A stretch of DNA of 64,000 nucleotides from assembly GCA_036850595.1 (NCBI GenBank), contig CM072159.1:32136371-32200370 (forward strand). The letters are read 5' to 3'. The DNA is from Rhyacichthys aspro. Taxonomy: Eukaryota > Chordata > Actinopteri > Gobiiformes > Rhyacichthyidae. A program made the translations under genes and the position numbers. The notes under the pieces are model-generated. The model ran no database searches. It had not been told where the DNA came from and saw nothing but the letters and a program-made list of their open reading frames with translations. Below, one piece after another: positions 36,801 to 46,112 of this stretch (positions are counted from its first letter, which is position 1; every line of letters starts with the position of its first letter).

Positions 36801-39800
36801 ATCAAGAACTTATTTATCAACTTCATGACTGTGACAGGATTGAAAAATATCAAATGTCATGTTCTCTCTTATTTCTTTTTTCTTTCTTTTCTTCTTTCTA
36901 ATTCACTTATAACGCTTCCTTCTCTCTTTTACTTAATAAACTACTTATTAGAAGTTATTAGTTACTTGGGAAAATAAAATTGCAGTCTTGGTCTAGTCCC
37001 TTAAACTCTTGGCCTGTTTTAATCTCTGTAAACTCTGGCCTCCGTCGTAAGCCTCGGTTTCTTTGGTCTGAACTACAACATTTATAATTAATTCTTATGA
37101 ATCCAGTCATTTTAGGACAAACCAGGCTTATTATCAAAGCCATATTCTGTAAGAAGTCTTTAGATAACTCTTTTTCCCGTTGGTCCATGTTTTAAAGTGC
37201 TGTCTCTTTAATTTTCTGTCAGTTTTCTCTTTTGTCCTTCGTGCTGCTGTAAAAACACACTCTCATCAGCTCCTCCCGTCGACGCTGTCTGCCTCTTAAC
37301 CTCTCGCCTCGTCGCGAGCAGCTGTAACTTCAGCCTAAACGCTCCGGTTAAGCACATGACAGCCGGTCTTTAAAGTTAAAACTGCAGTCATATGACGTCC
37401 AGCGGAACTTTCAATGAGCCGAACGCTTAAGTCTCTTTTAATTAGGCTCGCTGTCCGTTGGCATGAGCGAGCCTTCATTAATCTCATCCGGGAGCAGCAA
37501 ATGGGAGTCATCACTTTGTTCCACGCTGTCTTTCACTTCTGACACAGGCCTGAGCGCTCGCAGGTCGATGAGAGGAGACAGTATTTCGTAACGCAGGTCG
37601 TGTCAGGTCAGACCGCCTGCACCGACCAGTATCCTACATCTGCTCTGCCTCCACATCCTTCTCCTTCATAAATACCTTCTTGTTTACTTCTTCTGCCTTG
37701 CTTTCAAACACCTATTAATATTTTCTCACTTTATAGCCTTCCATGGCTTCTCTAATTATCTCTTTTTCTGTCTCCTGTCACTGTTTGATCAACTCAGCGA
37801 CAAACCTTTATATAAAAATCTCTTTTATCTATCAAGCCTGGTTCCTGGACATTTTTTTGTGTTTTTTTAATTTTATTTTTGGATAACTTTGGCTGTGGTG
37901 ATGCAAATGGCATACAATTTGTGAATTTTGTCTTTCCATTGCATTTGAAAATAAAAACAAACCAAAAAAAATTGTTACATTTTTTTTAATTTGTTTGGTT
38001 TTTTTTTAATTTCCTGGTTTTGAAACCCCTTTGCACACAACAAAAAAAAAATTATCAGAATCAGTGGTGCTACCAATTTTTGACAATGCAGGGCTCGGAT
38101 AATACCCCCAAATAGATCATAATTTGCATATATTGGATGGGGAAAAAAAATCTTTTTTCTATTTTTTTTTTCTAAATAAAACAGACAAATGGATAAAAGT
38201 GTCATTTAAATGGTTAAAATTTCAGAAAATTCACAAATATTTTTATGTACGAATTTTCTGAAAGGACTTAAAGACCATGGCATTCATAAAAGAAATTGAA
38301 AAATAAATGATTTAACATAATATTTCTATGGCAAAGAGCATTTTTTTTGTGTCGATGGGACTCACCTGGAAACAAAATGAAGAGACCACAAAGATACTGA
38401 CACAAAGAGAAGATTAGTAACATAAAAGAAACCGGGTTAGCATTAGCGATTCCAACACGGTGAACCAGAGACTTAGCCCCAGATAAACTTTATTGATCCA
38501 TGAGCGGAATTGCTTTGTCACAGCTCAAAGTCTCCTTATGTTTGTTTACTCCAAAGTCACATTTCATCATAAAATATTTTATTAGAGCTCATATTCTAAA
38601 GTGGAATTGTTTTGTGTGGTGTCTTATCGCTGCTACACACCGCTCCAAACACAAGCATGACTGTTAAATCTGGGATTTTCTGTCGTCGTGTGGGTTCTCT
38701 AAAGTGATTGAAAATTGGTTATGTGTGTGTGAGTCTGAAAGTAAGTCCAACCTTCATTTGACCTTATATCGGCCCAGCTAATTCAGAAAATTGACTCTTT
38801 TTTTTTTTTTTTTTTAACTCCTGTCTATGATACGTAGACTATTCCTATTTTATGGTGTGTGAAGGACGAGATGGCTCTAAATGATGTGGAAAGTGGAAGT
38901 TTGCTCCGACGTAACTGAGACTCCTTCGGGAGGAACAGGTGTCCCAGAAAAGCAAAAGGAATTATGATCCAATCTCAAAATGTTCTGTCCATTTGGTTTG
39001 CTGTAACGCCCTGGGGCCAGTGTTTTAATGCACTCCATTTTTTTCTTCTTAATACAGGTGGCCATTTTTCCTCACAGGGATCTATGTTGATGAAAAACAC
39101 GCTATATAACCTTTATTTTTATAGGAAGGCAGGTCGTTTGTGGACAATAAAAGGCCAAGGTCACCGTGACTCCACAAACACACAGTAACTTGCAGTTTTA
39201 TAAGTGTAAAGTAATAAAGTGATAATGTTTTCTATCAGAAAGGCCAGAAGTCAGCTTGTCTATTAATGATGCGGCTGTTATTCATGGAGCTATTATGAGA
39301 TTGTAAAATGTTTAGGCTGTGAGACCCAGAGAGCATTTTAAACACTGTGTGAGTCTTTGTTACTGAGGTACCTCTATGTAGCGCCGTGTATTTTCTGGCT
39401 CAGTGCTTTTTAGGTTCCTTTGCTTCCGGGAAATGGGAATAGTCAGAGACATTTTATTCGTGTTGGTCCATGCACTCCATTTTCTTTGCTTAACCCTTCT
39501 TCTTTTATTCCTTAAATTGTCTTGAGGGCATTAAAGCAACATGGTGTCGTTTGTAAGTGACCCATTTTTCATCAGCCAATGTAAATTATGTCCATCAAGG
39601 ATGCCATCGACATCGAGAAGCTCTTCTAACTCCTCAGACTCTCACTGCAGATGTTTAGTGCGTTGAACGTCAGCGAAGGCCCTGCATTTTAATCCATCCT
39701 CTCGTCCTCAAAGCGCTGCCTTTTGTCTCCGTCTTCTTTCATCATCTTTGTACTTTCACCTGTATCTTTTACTCTTCTTCTGTGTTCTTTTGGGGATGTC

Positions 39801-42800
39801 AGGAAGTACCCAAAAACGGTTCCTCGGAGGGATCCTGTGGCGTTTTAAAATTCTGCGTTCTCTCTTATCACACTTTGCCAGCGCCTCGTCACCTTGTGGG
39901 AGCTCTCATATAGGCACTACATTTTGCTGAGGAATGTGTTAAGCATTTTTTTTTAAAATCCCCAGTGTAAGACGTGTCTGAAACAGCTGCAGGACAAGGC
40001 AGACAGTGGCAGGCTAATTCCACATCTCTGCTCTTACATTAATATTATTTACCTGTCCCATTATGTAAAGTGTCCTATGGGAAATTACCTGCACTGTTTT
40101 CATTACTGAGCCTGACAGTGAACCGAGAAGTTGAGTTTTAATGTTCTGTGTGGTGTCTTTTAGGTGTCAGAAGCCAGAGATAAGACGCTTGACGGTCTGA
40201 ACCGATCAGTAGATTACAAAGAGCTAAAAGGCAAAGACCCCTCAGCTGCTGAACTGGTCAAGAAGATTGAACAGGTAAACCAAACTGTGTTCTCTTGTAA
40301 AGCAGCACCATTATTTTAGCTTTATTTGTCCTAAAAGCTGTGATCCGTGACTGTAACGATTGCGTGTGCACATGTAGCTGGAGGTGAACCTAGCCGAGCG
40401 TGAGAGACAGTTCCTGGAAAAAGAACTCCTCGTGGACCAAGTGACCCGCCTTATAAAGCCTCTCCAAGAACGCACCGACAACTGCAGAGAGGACAGGCTG
40501 ACGCTGGCGAAGAAGGTAGACGGTGAAACATACGAAGAGCACACAATCACAGAAATAAACTCCCCTCACAGACGCACGCCATTAGCATTCTGTTATTCGT
40601 TCAGCCTCGTCTCTGCTCCTTTTCTTGTTCTACGAAGTCAGATGTTTGTGGAGCAGCGTGAGGGCTCCATGTGAGGAGCCCTGCAGAGTGGGCATTAAGA
40701 AGTTCACTGAGCATTGCAAATTACAAGAACTCTCACTTATCTTTCACTTTTTCACTTTCTCTACGCTCCGTCTATAAATAGCCTTAAAGTACAGCACATG
40801 TAAGTTTTGGTGGAAACGTGACCCTAAAACTGAGCTGCACTGAAAATCAGAACATGAGAATCAAAAGAGGATGACAGGAATTATTAAAGATAACTTCCTG
40901 ATAGTTACAGCTTTTGATTTAAAGCAGAACCACATTGATTATCGTTAACTGTGTTTCAATGGGCATTAAAAATTACTGCATATTACACTGATATCATATG
41001 TTTGTATATTCTCTGGCTCCAGCTGAATGAGATCCGCACTAATGTCATCAACGCCAGCCACCGACTGATGGCTGTTTCTGCCGACCTGGCCATGAAACAG
41101 GCTGCGGTGCTGTCTCTACAACAAGAGATCCAAGACAAAGAGCTGCAGGTGCCACACACTCAGAGCTCATCACAAACCTTCTGCTTTACATGGCTCCGTC
41201 ACATCCCTCTGTTACATCTGTTATTTTACTGTTATTTTGTTCTTTGCAACTGAAAGCAGGAGTGTCTCTTACTTGTGCAGTAAATCTAACAATAAGATAT
41301 ATATATAATGGGTAAACCAGCTTTAGTTTAGGTTCTGTGTGTGTTGCACTTTTTATAATCTGCTCATCTCTAAAAACAAGTGTAAACTGGAGATTGTGCT
41401 GAAGTTCAGGAGCGTTAATAAAACATCAGCATTCACAAAAAATGAAGTTTGGAAACATTATTTCAGCCAATAATTTCTCCCCTTTAATAATACCAGTTGG
41501 TGTTGTATTCTCTATAATTAGAAAACCTGATTTGTCACTTTTACTACGAAGTATCACTTGTGAGGATTGTGTGGGCAGCGCCCAAATTAATGAGCCAAAA
41601 TCTCTCTAAATCTGCAGTATTCTCCTGTTGGTATTCACTCTTGTTTTGAGCTGCTTGATGATTGGATGATTGCAGTCTCCCACAGTAATAAAGGAAAAAC
41701 TAAACATATTGGCCATTTTTACACTTTATTCATTCCCAAAACGTTTATTGTAACAGCAATAATTTGTGTAAAAACAGTCTTTATGATCCATCTACTGTTT
41801 ATTCTAAGGGATTGTAATAGATGAGAACCTCTATTCAGGAACAGAAAACCTTGGATAATCACATGATCCAAAAAGGAGCGCTCCCATTGGTCGACACCTG
41901 TCACATGACGTTCCAGGAAGTTTAATAGCTGCAGATAAAGTGTATTTTCAGCTGAATATGTCTTTTAACACAGAGATGCTAGGTGAAATGTATTAGTATT
42001 TTGTGGAGTTAAAATTGTTCTGGTTTTATTTTTTATAAAAGAGAAGCAGGAGAGGTCTCTAGGCTGCTTTTGGAGGAGAGTGGAGTCTGAAACGGACAAA
42101 AAAAGAAAATCAGGGACTGGAGTTTTAAATGGGAGAAATGTTTGACTGAAATAACGTTTCCAAACTTTTTATTTTTTGTTTCAGGGGCTGCCTCATAGGC
42201 CCCACATTTCCTAAAATGTTTTGGAGAGAGATTTATTATTCTATCCATGTAAAGAATCTATTTAAGTTTTTATTTAAGGACTGTATCTATGGCAACAATA
42301 AACAGCTTTATTTTAACATTCAGGGTAGTATTTGATGACACACACACTTGTACAAGAGTGAATATTGTGGTGAGTTTTTTTTAACTTTTACTGTAATAAT
42401 GTTTTAGCCTAAAACACGTCACTATAGAAACCAATTTTATGAAAGCATTTTTACACAGAAATAGGTTCTCAGGCACTTATTATTACTTAATAATAAGTCG
42501 ATAATACTGTTTTTTGGCAGATGCACATAAATATTTCAGGAGGTGTGTGTTGTAACCTCGGGACCCCCTGCAGCTTGCCGCAGACGTAGTTAGAAACACA
42601 AGTAGCAGAGACATACCTTTGCCCAGTATCTTCCAGTAAAGTGAGCATCTGTTTTTGAGTGTGGACACAAATAAAGTTGGTCAGTGAGGCGAGCGCAGAG
42701 TGAAGAGAATACAAAGTGAAGGTTTGTGTCTCCGGCCCCTCGTGTTTCCAGATGGACAGGTGCCAGCGGCGGCTCGAGCAGGGCCTTCCTCCCTGCCCCG

Positions 42801-45554
42801 ACATGGAACAGGAGTGGAGGAGGATGCTGCGGGACAAGAAGAGAAGACTGAGGGACAAAGAGGAGAAAGAGAGGGTAAATAGACACACATACAGATCCTC
42901 GCTCAGGGTTTTATTAAAGAAAAGGATGAGAGGGTTCAAAAGGGCTGCAACCTGAGCATCAGGGTTCCCACGTGTCCGGAGAACCGAGAAATTTAAAGAT
43001 TAGTTTTACAGTCAGTAAACAGTGAAATGACCTGGAAATTGATTAAAATGTCACATACTGTCCTTTCATAAACCCACTGGGAATTTAAAGGTTGAGTTTT
43101 GACCCTCTAAAGCTGCTGTAGTTGTAGTTTTGACCCTCTAAAGCTACTGTAGTTTGAGTTTTGACCCTCTAAAGCTGCTGTAGTTGTAGTTTTGACCCTC
43201 TAAAGCTGCTGTAGTTGTAGTTTTGACCCTCTAAAGCCGCTGTAGTTTGAGTTTTGACCCTCTAAAGCTGCTGTAGTTGTAGTTTTGACCCTCTAAAGCT
43301 GCTGTAGTTGTAGTTTTGACCCTCTAAAGCTGCTGTAGTTGTAGTTTTGACCCTCTAAAGCTGCTGTAGTTGTAGTTTTGACCCTCTAAAGCTGCTGTAG
43401 TTTGAGTTTTGACCCTCTACAGCTACTGTAGTTGGTGAGTAAGTAGAGTTTTAATAAATTAAAGTGTAAAAAACACTGGGTCAGAGGTAAATTCTATGAA
43501 CATTAATTAGAAAATCATGTCCCTTATTGTCAAGAAAAAATAAAATCCTGCAAATGTAATGCAAATGCAAAAGAGAGGGAACCCTGAACATGGCTCAGGG
43601 GATGAAAAACTTCAAAGAGGAGACACAAAATAGAGGTGTTTTCTCTGCGATTAGTTCACAAACACAGGACAAGAAGGGCAGACAGGCTGACAAACAGGAA
43701 GACAAACACTCAGGGCTCAGCTGTTCCCAAAAACAGCCGTCTGCAGCTCATCGGTGCTTTCTCACCTTCCTCGTTCCTGCTGATAAACACTGTCCCAGAA
43801 AACACGCTAAATCCTCCACCTGATGAAAACAGGCGACAGAAAGGAGCGCTCAATTTAAATGTTAAGCTCCTTTCTTTTCACATATTTGCTGCTATTGACG
43901 GCGTATATTTTCTTGTTTATTTATTGGCCGTGCCCGCTGTGCTTTCTAGATCCAGAGCTATTATTGTTCATCCTGTGAGCGCTCCTCAGATCACATGCCA
44001 GCGGATAAACTGTTCATATGCATGAGGAAATGGCCATCTCTTTGAAGTTGCGCTGCTTTTTAGGCGCAGTTCATTTGCATGCTGTTGTGGGCCGAAAGTC
44101 AAAGAGAAGTGCGCGGCGTCGGGCGAATGTCGGCGAATTGCAAGAGTTTCTTTTCCCAGCAGGACGCCGACATGGCTCCATCAAACACACTGGGATCAAA
44201 TCGGTTTTCTCATTAGATGTCCCTGAATGTCATGTTTCAGTCTGGCAAAGGGAGAAGTCTGCCTAAAAAGCAATTAAACCTCATCATCATTTTGCGGATT
44301 TTTGTATTATTTACGAATAAACTAGAACTGAACCCAAATAAAAATTATACCGAGTAATTCTTCCGGCAAATAACTGTGACATCTTAATGATATTTGGATT
44401 TAGAGAGTGTAGGCAAATGGTAAGTTTTAGGGCATTCATACATTAGTAAAGACATTAAAACATGGAATACATTATCATATTAATAAGTGTTAACTAGCGG
44501 CTCATTAAAACCCAGACACAGACAGTTTAGTATCCCCAGTCCATCACAAAACGAAAATAATACTAATATTCATCTGAGCTGCCAAAGTCTGGAGCAGTTT
44601 GCCTTCTTCTTCAGCCTCTGAAGATAAATCTGTGGACATCAGTAATAATTTAATACACAGCCATTTGCCCTTGAGGGACTGGCTGCTTGAAGTTTGAGAG
44701 GTTTTCTTTTTTGTTTTTTTGCTGCTTGTAATCCCAGCTGTTTGTCAAAGTCTGACGATTACCAGCAAAAGGAAAACCTGTAATTAATGACAGATGAAAT
44801 AAATTAGTGAAATTTGTGACATGTTCCTCAGAGAAAGGCACAAACAAACAAAACCCAACTAATTACTACCCATCCAGGATCGAGTAGAGACAATGTGATC
44901 GTTTTATTATTTCTTACTTAAAACATTAAAGTAGTTGTGTGTTATCTCCATAAATCAGAGCTGCATGATGCAAAATATCAGTTTGTGTTGAATTATTAGG
45001 ACTAGATGGTGCTCTACATTGTGGGTGTATACGTTTCACAAAAGGAAAGTGTAATGCACAGACTAGAATCACTCAGTCTGATGTCGATCTGACACAGGTG
45101 CAGCTTTCTGTCTGAAGAGACTTCAATCCAAATGAAAAAATCCTGTATCTCTTGTATCACTTATCTCTTTCATGTTTTCAGCCGACTCGTGGCTCAGAAA
45201 ACCCAGATCCTCATCTGTTTGTCTTCTCATGTGTCTTGACACATTTCAGAAATAATTAACTAAACATTTGCCTGATGAAATTTCAACTAAAATTCAAATA
45301 TTCTCACATCAAATACTCAAAGTGCCCTCGGCGTTGTCTCTGTTTGTGTGCAGCTGGCTCAAGAAGACGAGTGGAAGCAGTTGCCCAACGGAGAGTTCAC
45401 TACTGCCCCGACACGTCCGGGCGCGTACATCCCTCAGGGGTCCGAGCTCCCTCTGCCCAAACCCTACGGAGCCCTGGCCCCTTTCAAACCAGCACAACCA
45501 GGAGCCAACATGAGACACATCCGCAAACCAGCCCCTCGACCTCTGGAGATATAA
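3891..45554 (+). CDS. ccdc146: ccdc146, coiled-coil domain-containing protein 146 (complete, 22 coding exons)
   Basis: Coding exons: 3891-4079, 17255-17337, 17467-17682, 20323-20380, 21947-22029, 22118-22211, 22313-22386, 23297-23524, 23610-23699, 23950-24046, 25026-25118, 25257-25424, 26276-26364, 27579-27743, 27837-27912, 29056-29204, 29292-29520, 40164-40274, 40378-40515, 41023-41148, 42752-42874, 45354-45554. All join in frame with AG/GT borders to give 959 residues; the mammalian protein has about 955. The product is an acidic N-terminus (EEEEQTEEEQG) followed by almost continuous heptad coiled coil rich in E, K, Q and L. It ends in the conserved non-coiled tail LPKPYGALAPFKP...GANMRHIRKP...LEI. 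In mammals CCDC146 is a centriole and sperm-axoneme protein needed for flagellum assembly; that role is knowledge of the family. The start at 3891 is the first ATG after the acceptor at 3886; a second ATG at 3933 is possible. Intron 1 hosts fgl2. Donors at 22212 (gtctgt) and 27913 (gtccac) are weak. TAATAAA at the stop forms a possible early polyadenylation signal. Confidence 0.95.
4236..4540 (+). pseudogene. LINE (non-LTR retrotransposon) ORF2 3' fragment, broken
   Basis: The translation YLGVHINNKLGWS...KKGQSL...HRLNRLVREASS matches the post-polymerase end of fish jockey/L2-like reverse transcriptases. After a stop at 4415-4417 the homology continues in another frame (VVVEKRIMDDIYLGKPSHCL). 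Compared with intact elements the middle is deleted, so this is a dead fragment. It is in the sense orientation within ccdc146 intron 1. Confidence 0.6.
4731..6183 (-). other. fgl2: Candidate long 3' UTR of fgl2
   Basis: After the fgl2 stop, the minus strand runs about 1.45 kb with no recognisable repeat or exon until the first canonical AATAAA that I found, at 4736-4731. Mammalian FGL2 mRNA also has a long 3' UTR. The end is inferred from the hexamer only. Confidence 0.4.
6184..14088 (-). CDS. fgl2: fgl2, fibrinogen-like protein 2 (fibroleukin), complete, 5 exons
   Basis: Exons in transcript order: 14088-13495, 12751-12547, 8422-8203, 6766-6596, 6499-6184 (intron phases 0, 1, 2, 2), giving 501 residues. 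The order of parts is: a signal peptide (residues 1 to about 25, MRTLVLCVFATVLVTAALVP); a cysteine-flanked block CPYQLTLPPLTIQLPKQF that is diagnostic of FGL2; a coiled-coil segment; a Gly/Gln/Ser-rich linker (about 120-190); a second helix GRLEGLNLLNMDNV; and a fibrinogen C-terminal domain (about 268-501) with GGWTVIQQRLDGS, the calcium-loop motif DRDND and SGWWFDACMSANLNGKYY. Sequons NIT, NGT, NRT and NMS are present. The family is a secreted or membrane-associated tetrameric regulator, with prothrombinase and immunosuppressive roles in mammals. The true start is the ATG at 14088; the in-frame TTG at 14100 is not a start. It lies antisense within ccdc146 intron 1. The human protein is shorter (439 residues) and encoded by two exons, so three extra introns and a longer linker are notable. 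It could be either the a or b teleost paralogue. Confidence 0.95.
6955..7250 (+). repeat. Interspersed fish repeat (family C), copy 1
   Basis: It begins with GGGTGTCAAACACTCCTCAG and continues through CCAGTAAAATAATAGCCTAA to GGGTAATGAGGGCC. The 3' half is repeated, inverted, at 45735-45890. It lies in the fgl2 3' region / ccdc146 intron 1. The element class is not assigned. Confidence 0.6.
8423..12546. other. fgl2 intron 2 (inside ccdc146 intron 1), no gene recognised
   Basis: About 4.1 kb without exon-like frames of recognisable homology on either strand. It contains a T-rich run at 10231-10251 but no tandem array or mobile element that I could classify. Confidence 0.5.
14089..14330 (-). 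promoter_or_regulatory. fgl2: fgl2 5' UTR and putative core promoter
   Basis: This is the stretch immediately upstream of the fgl2 ATG. A TATTAA-like element on the minus strand at 14319-14314 would place the transcription start near 14285 and give a 5' UTR of about 200 nt. No strong TATA or CpG island is seen, so the exact start is a guess. Confidence 0.25.
14560..17254. other. ccdc146 intron 1 upstream of the fgl2 promoter
   Basis: No exon was recognised. There is a short (TG)n microsatellite near 16123-16142. The interval 15360-15910 is less AT-rich than its surroundings and could hold regulatory DNA for fgl2, but nothing in it is diagnostic. A 172-codon open frame at 16455-15937 (minus) reads through the microsatellite and looks random. 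Confidence 0.4.
20700..20990 (+). repeat. Composite teleost dispersed repeat
   Basis: It contains GTTGTGAGTTCAATCCCCGG, then an ACTTTTACTCAAGTAGAGG block, then GGGATAGGCTCCATTAACCA. All are phrases that I recall as recurring widely in fish genomes. Class is not assigned. It lies in the ccdc146 intron after exon 4. Confidence 0.45.
25814..26260. mobile_element. MITE-like element (family B, copy 1) with 27-bp terminal inverted repeats
   Basis: The 27-bp ends at 25814-25840 and 26234-26260 are inverted copies with 25 of 27 positions matching (core CTGTGAAACATTTATCC). No coding capacity is visible. The interior is interrupted by a family A fragment (about 26010-26175). Its right end lies 15 bp before ccdc146 exon 13 (26276). 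A second partial copy is at about 45893-46112. Confidence 0.75.
26010..26175 (-). mobile_element. Family A fragment nested in family B
   Basis: It shares long stretches with full-length family A copies, such as TCACGTAATGTTTAACGAGG and AAAGAGAAGCAGGAGAGG, in the inverted orientation. The uninterrupted family B copy at about 45893-46112 lacks this segment, which shows that it was inserted. Confidence 0.7.
26682..27397. mobile_element. Non-autonomous hAT-type element with 8-bp target duplication
   Basis: The ends are CAGGGCCGG (26682) and GGCCGGCCCTG (27397), inverted copies of each other. They are flanked by GTTCTAAG (26674-26681) and GTCCTAAG (27398-27405), an 8-bp direct repeat with one mismatch. 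CAG...CTG ends with an 8-bp duplication are the hAT signature. At 716 bp and with no long open frame, the element is non-autonomous. It lies in the ccdc146 intron between exons 13 and 14. Confidence 0.75.
28175..28985 (-). mobile_element. Tc1/mariner remnant (family Tc1-a, copy 2) with decayed transposase
   Basis: The left end matches Tc1-a (CCACCTGCCTAATATTGTG). On the minus strand, about 28940-28640 encodes degraded Tc1 transposase N-terminal sequence, including VSIYQEWNKEGTEVN, with frameshifts. Short 21-bp-unit (28365-28470) and 41-bp-unit (about 28565-28650, two copies) repeats lie inside it. It sits in the ccdc146 intron between exons 15 and 16. Confidence 0.8.
29521..31984. other. Left part of the 10.6-kb ccdc146 intron, nothing recognised
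   Basis: No exon-like frame or classified repeat was seen in this stretch. Open frames near 30700-31300 on both strands show no recognisable homology. Confidence 0.45.
31985..32404 (+). mobile_element. Family A element, copy with internal deletion
   Basis: It starts TTAAAGCTCCACTCC and jumps directly to ATTTGACCAAACTGAAG, skipping about 140 bp present in the copy at 33698. It also lacks the CCAAT-containing block, and ends at GTGTGTTTAA. Confidence 0.8.
33698..34286 (+). mobile_element. Family A element, most complete copy (589 bp)
   Basis: It runs from TTAAAGCTCCACTCCCTGA to GTACAGTCTGTTTAA. The two ends are imperfect inverted repeats, both beginning TTAAA. There is no coding capacity. Related copies or fragments lie at 26010, 31985, 41715, 52996, 54014, 55545, 58831 and 62487. 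The class is unknown; the TTAA at both ends suggests a piggyBac-type non-autonomous element. Confidence 0.8.
36165..36425 (+). repeat. CTGGTC/CTGGTT-rich tandem repeat
   Basis: Permutations of CTGGTTCTGGTC and CTTGGTCTGGTTCTG fill 260 bp. The repeat keeps frames open on both strands by chance. It lies in the ccdc146 intron between exons 17 and 18. Confidence 0.9.
36430..40163. other. Right part of the 10.6-kb ccdc146 intron
   Basis: No exon was recognised before exon 18 at 40164. Poly-T/A runs are frequent at 37850-38170 and 38797-38816. The interval 37250-37560 has higher GC and AT-rich homeobox-type cores (TTTAATTAGG) and could be regulatory. Confidence 0.4.
41715..42128 (-). mobile_element. 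Family A element, inverted copy
   Basis: It carries the inverted CCAAT block (GGAGCGCTCCCATTGGTCGA) and AAAGAGAAGCAGGAGAGG, and ends near 42128. It lacks the middle section between the AGCTGAATATGTC region and the AATGTATTAG region. It lies in the ccdc146 intron between exons 20 and 21. Confidence 0.75.
43094..43436 (+). repeat. Minisatellite, 31-bp unit, about 11 copies
   Basis: The unit GTTTTGACCCTCTAAAGCTG plus CTGTAGTTGTA repeats with a few point variants (GTAGTTTGA). It lies in the last ccdc146 intron, between exons 21 and 22. Confidence 0.95.
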
Positions 45555-45734
45555 TAAAAACAGATTATTTACAGGTAACGGGTCACAGGTCTGCTGTTTG
45601 GAGAGTTGAGGACAGAGGTGTCAAACATGTGGCGTATTTTTTGTTTTAGTCAGAGTAGAACATAACACAGAGACCCAGAACTGAACAGAATATAGCAGCA
45701 ATGCAATTATGCTTTTGCTTTTAAAAATATAATC

Positions 45735-45892
45735 CCCTGAGGCCCTCATTACCCAAAATAGCATTAGCATCAAAGCCATATTGTGACGGTGAGTTTGTTT
45801 GTTTGTGTGCTAAAGGGTTTTGGAAACATTAGCCTTTTTCAATGAGATTAATGAGAACAACGACATTATAATTGTACTTATTTGCACAACGA
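45735..45892 (-). repeat. Family C repeat, inverted partial copy
   Basis: It matches the 3' half of the element at 6955-7250 in reverse (GGCCCTCATTACCCAAAATA, then TTATAATTGTA). It abuts the family B fragment that follows, downstream of the ccdc146 stop. Confidence 0.6.
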
Positions 45893-46112
45893 ACCTACAA
45901 CATTACACATAATAAAGAAACCAGACCAATTCACTGGACCTTACAGAGTCGTATTTGTATAAAATACACTAAAATGACCTACTGTTTCAGAAGACATGTT
46001 TTTTGTTCCAAACTTGCTGCTTCGTTAGTCTCTTCTTGTAAACAAACATGGCCGCCGCTGACAGAGGGATCTGCGCCCTCTGCTGGAGAAAAAGTTACAC
46101 AGGGCTGCTTTA
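45893..46112. mobile_element. Family B fragment (copy 2, left end missing)
   Basis: It shares TAAAATACACTAAAATGACC and the AACATGGCCGCCGCTGACAG-type block and the right end (CAGGGCTGCTTTA) with the element at 25814. It has no family A insertion and has lost its left inverted repeat. A possible ccdc146 polyadenylation signal AATAAA lies at 45911. Confidence 0.65.
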
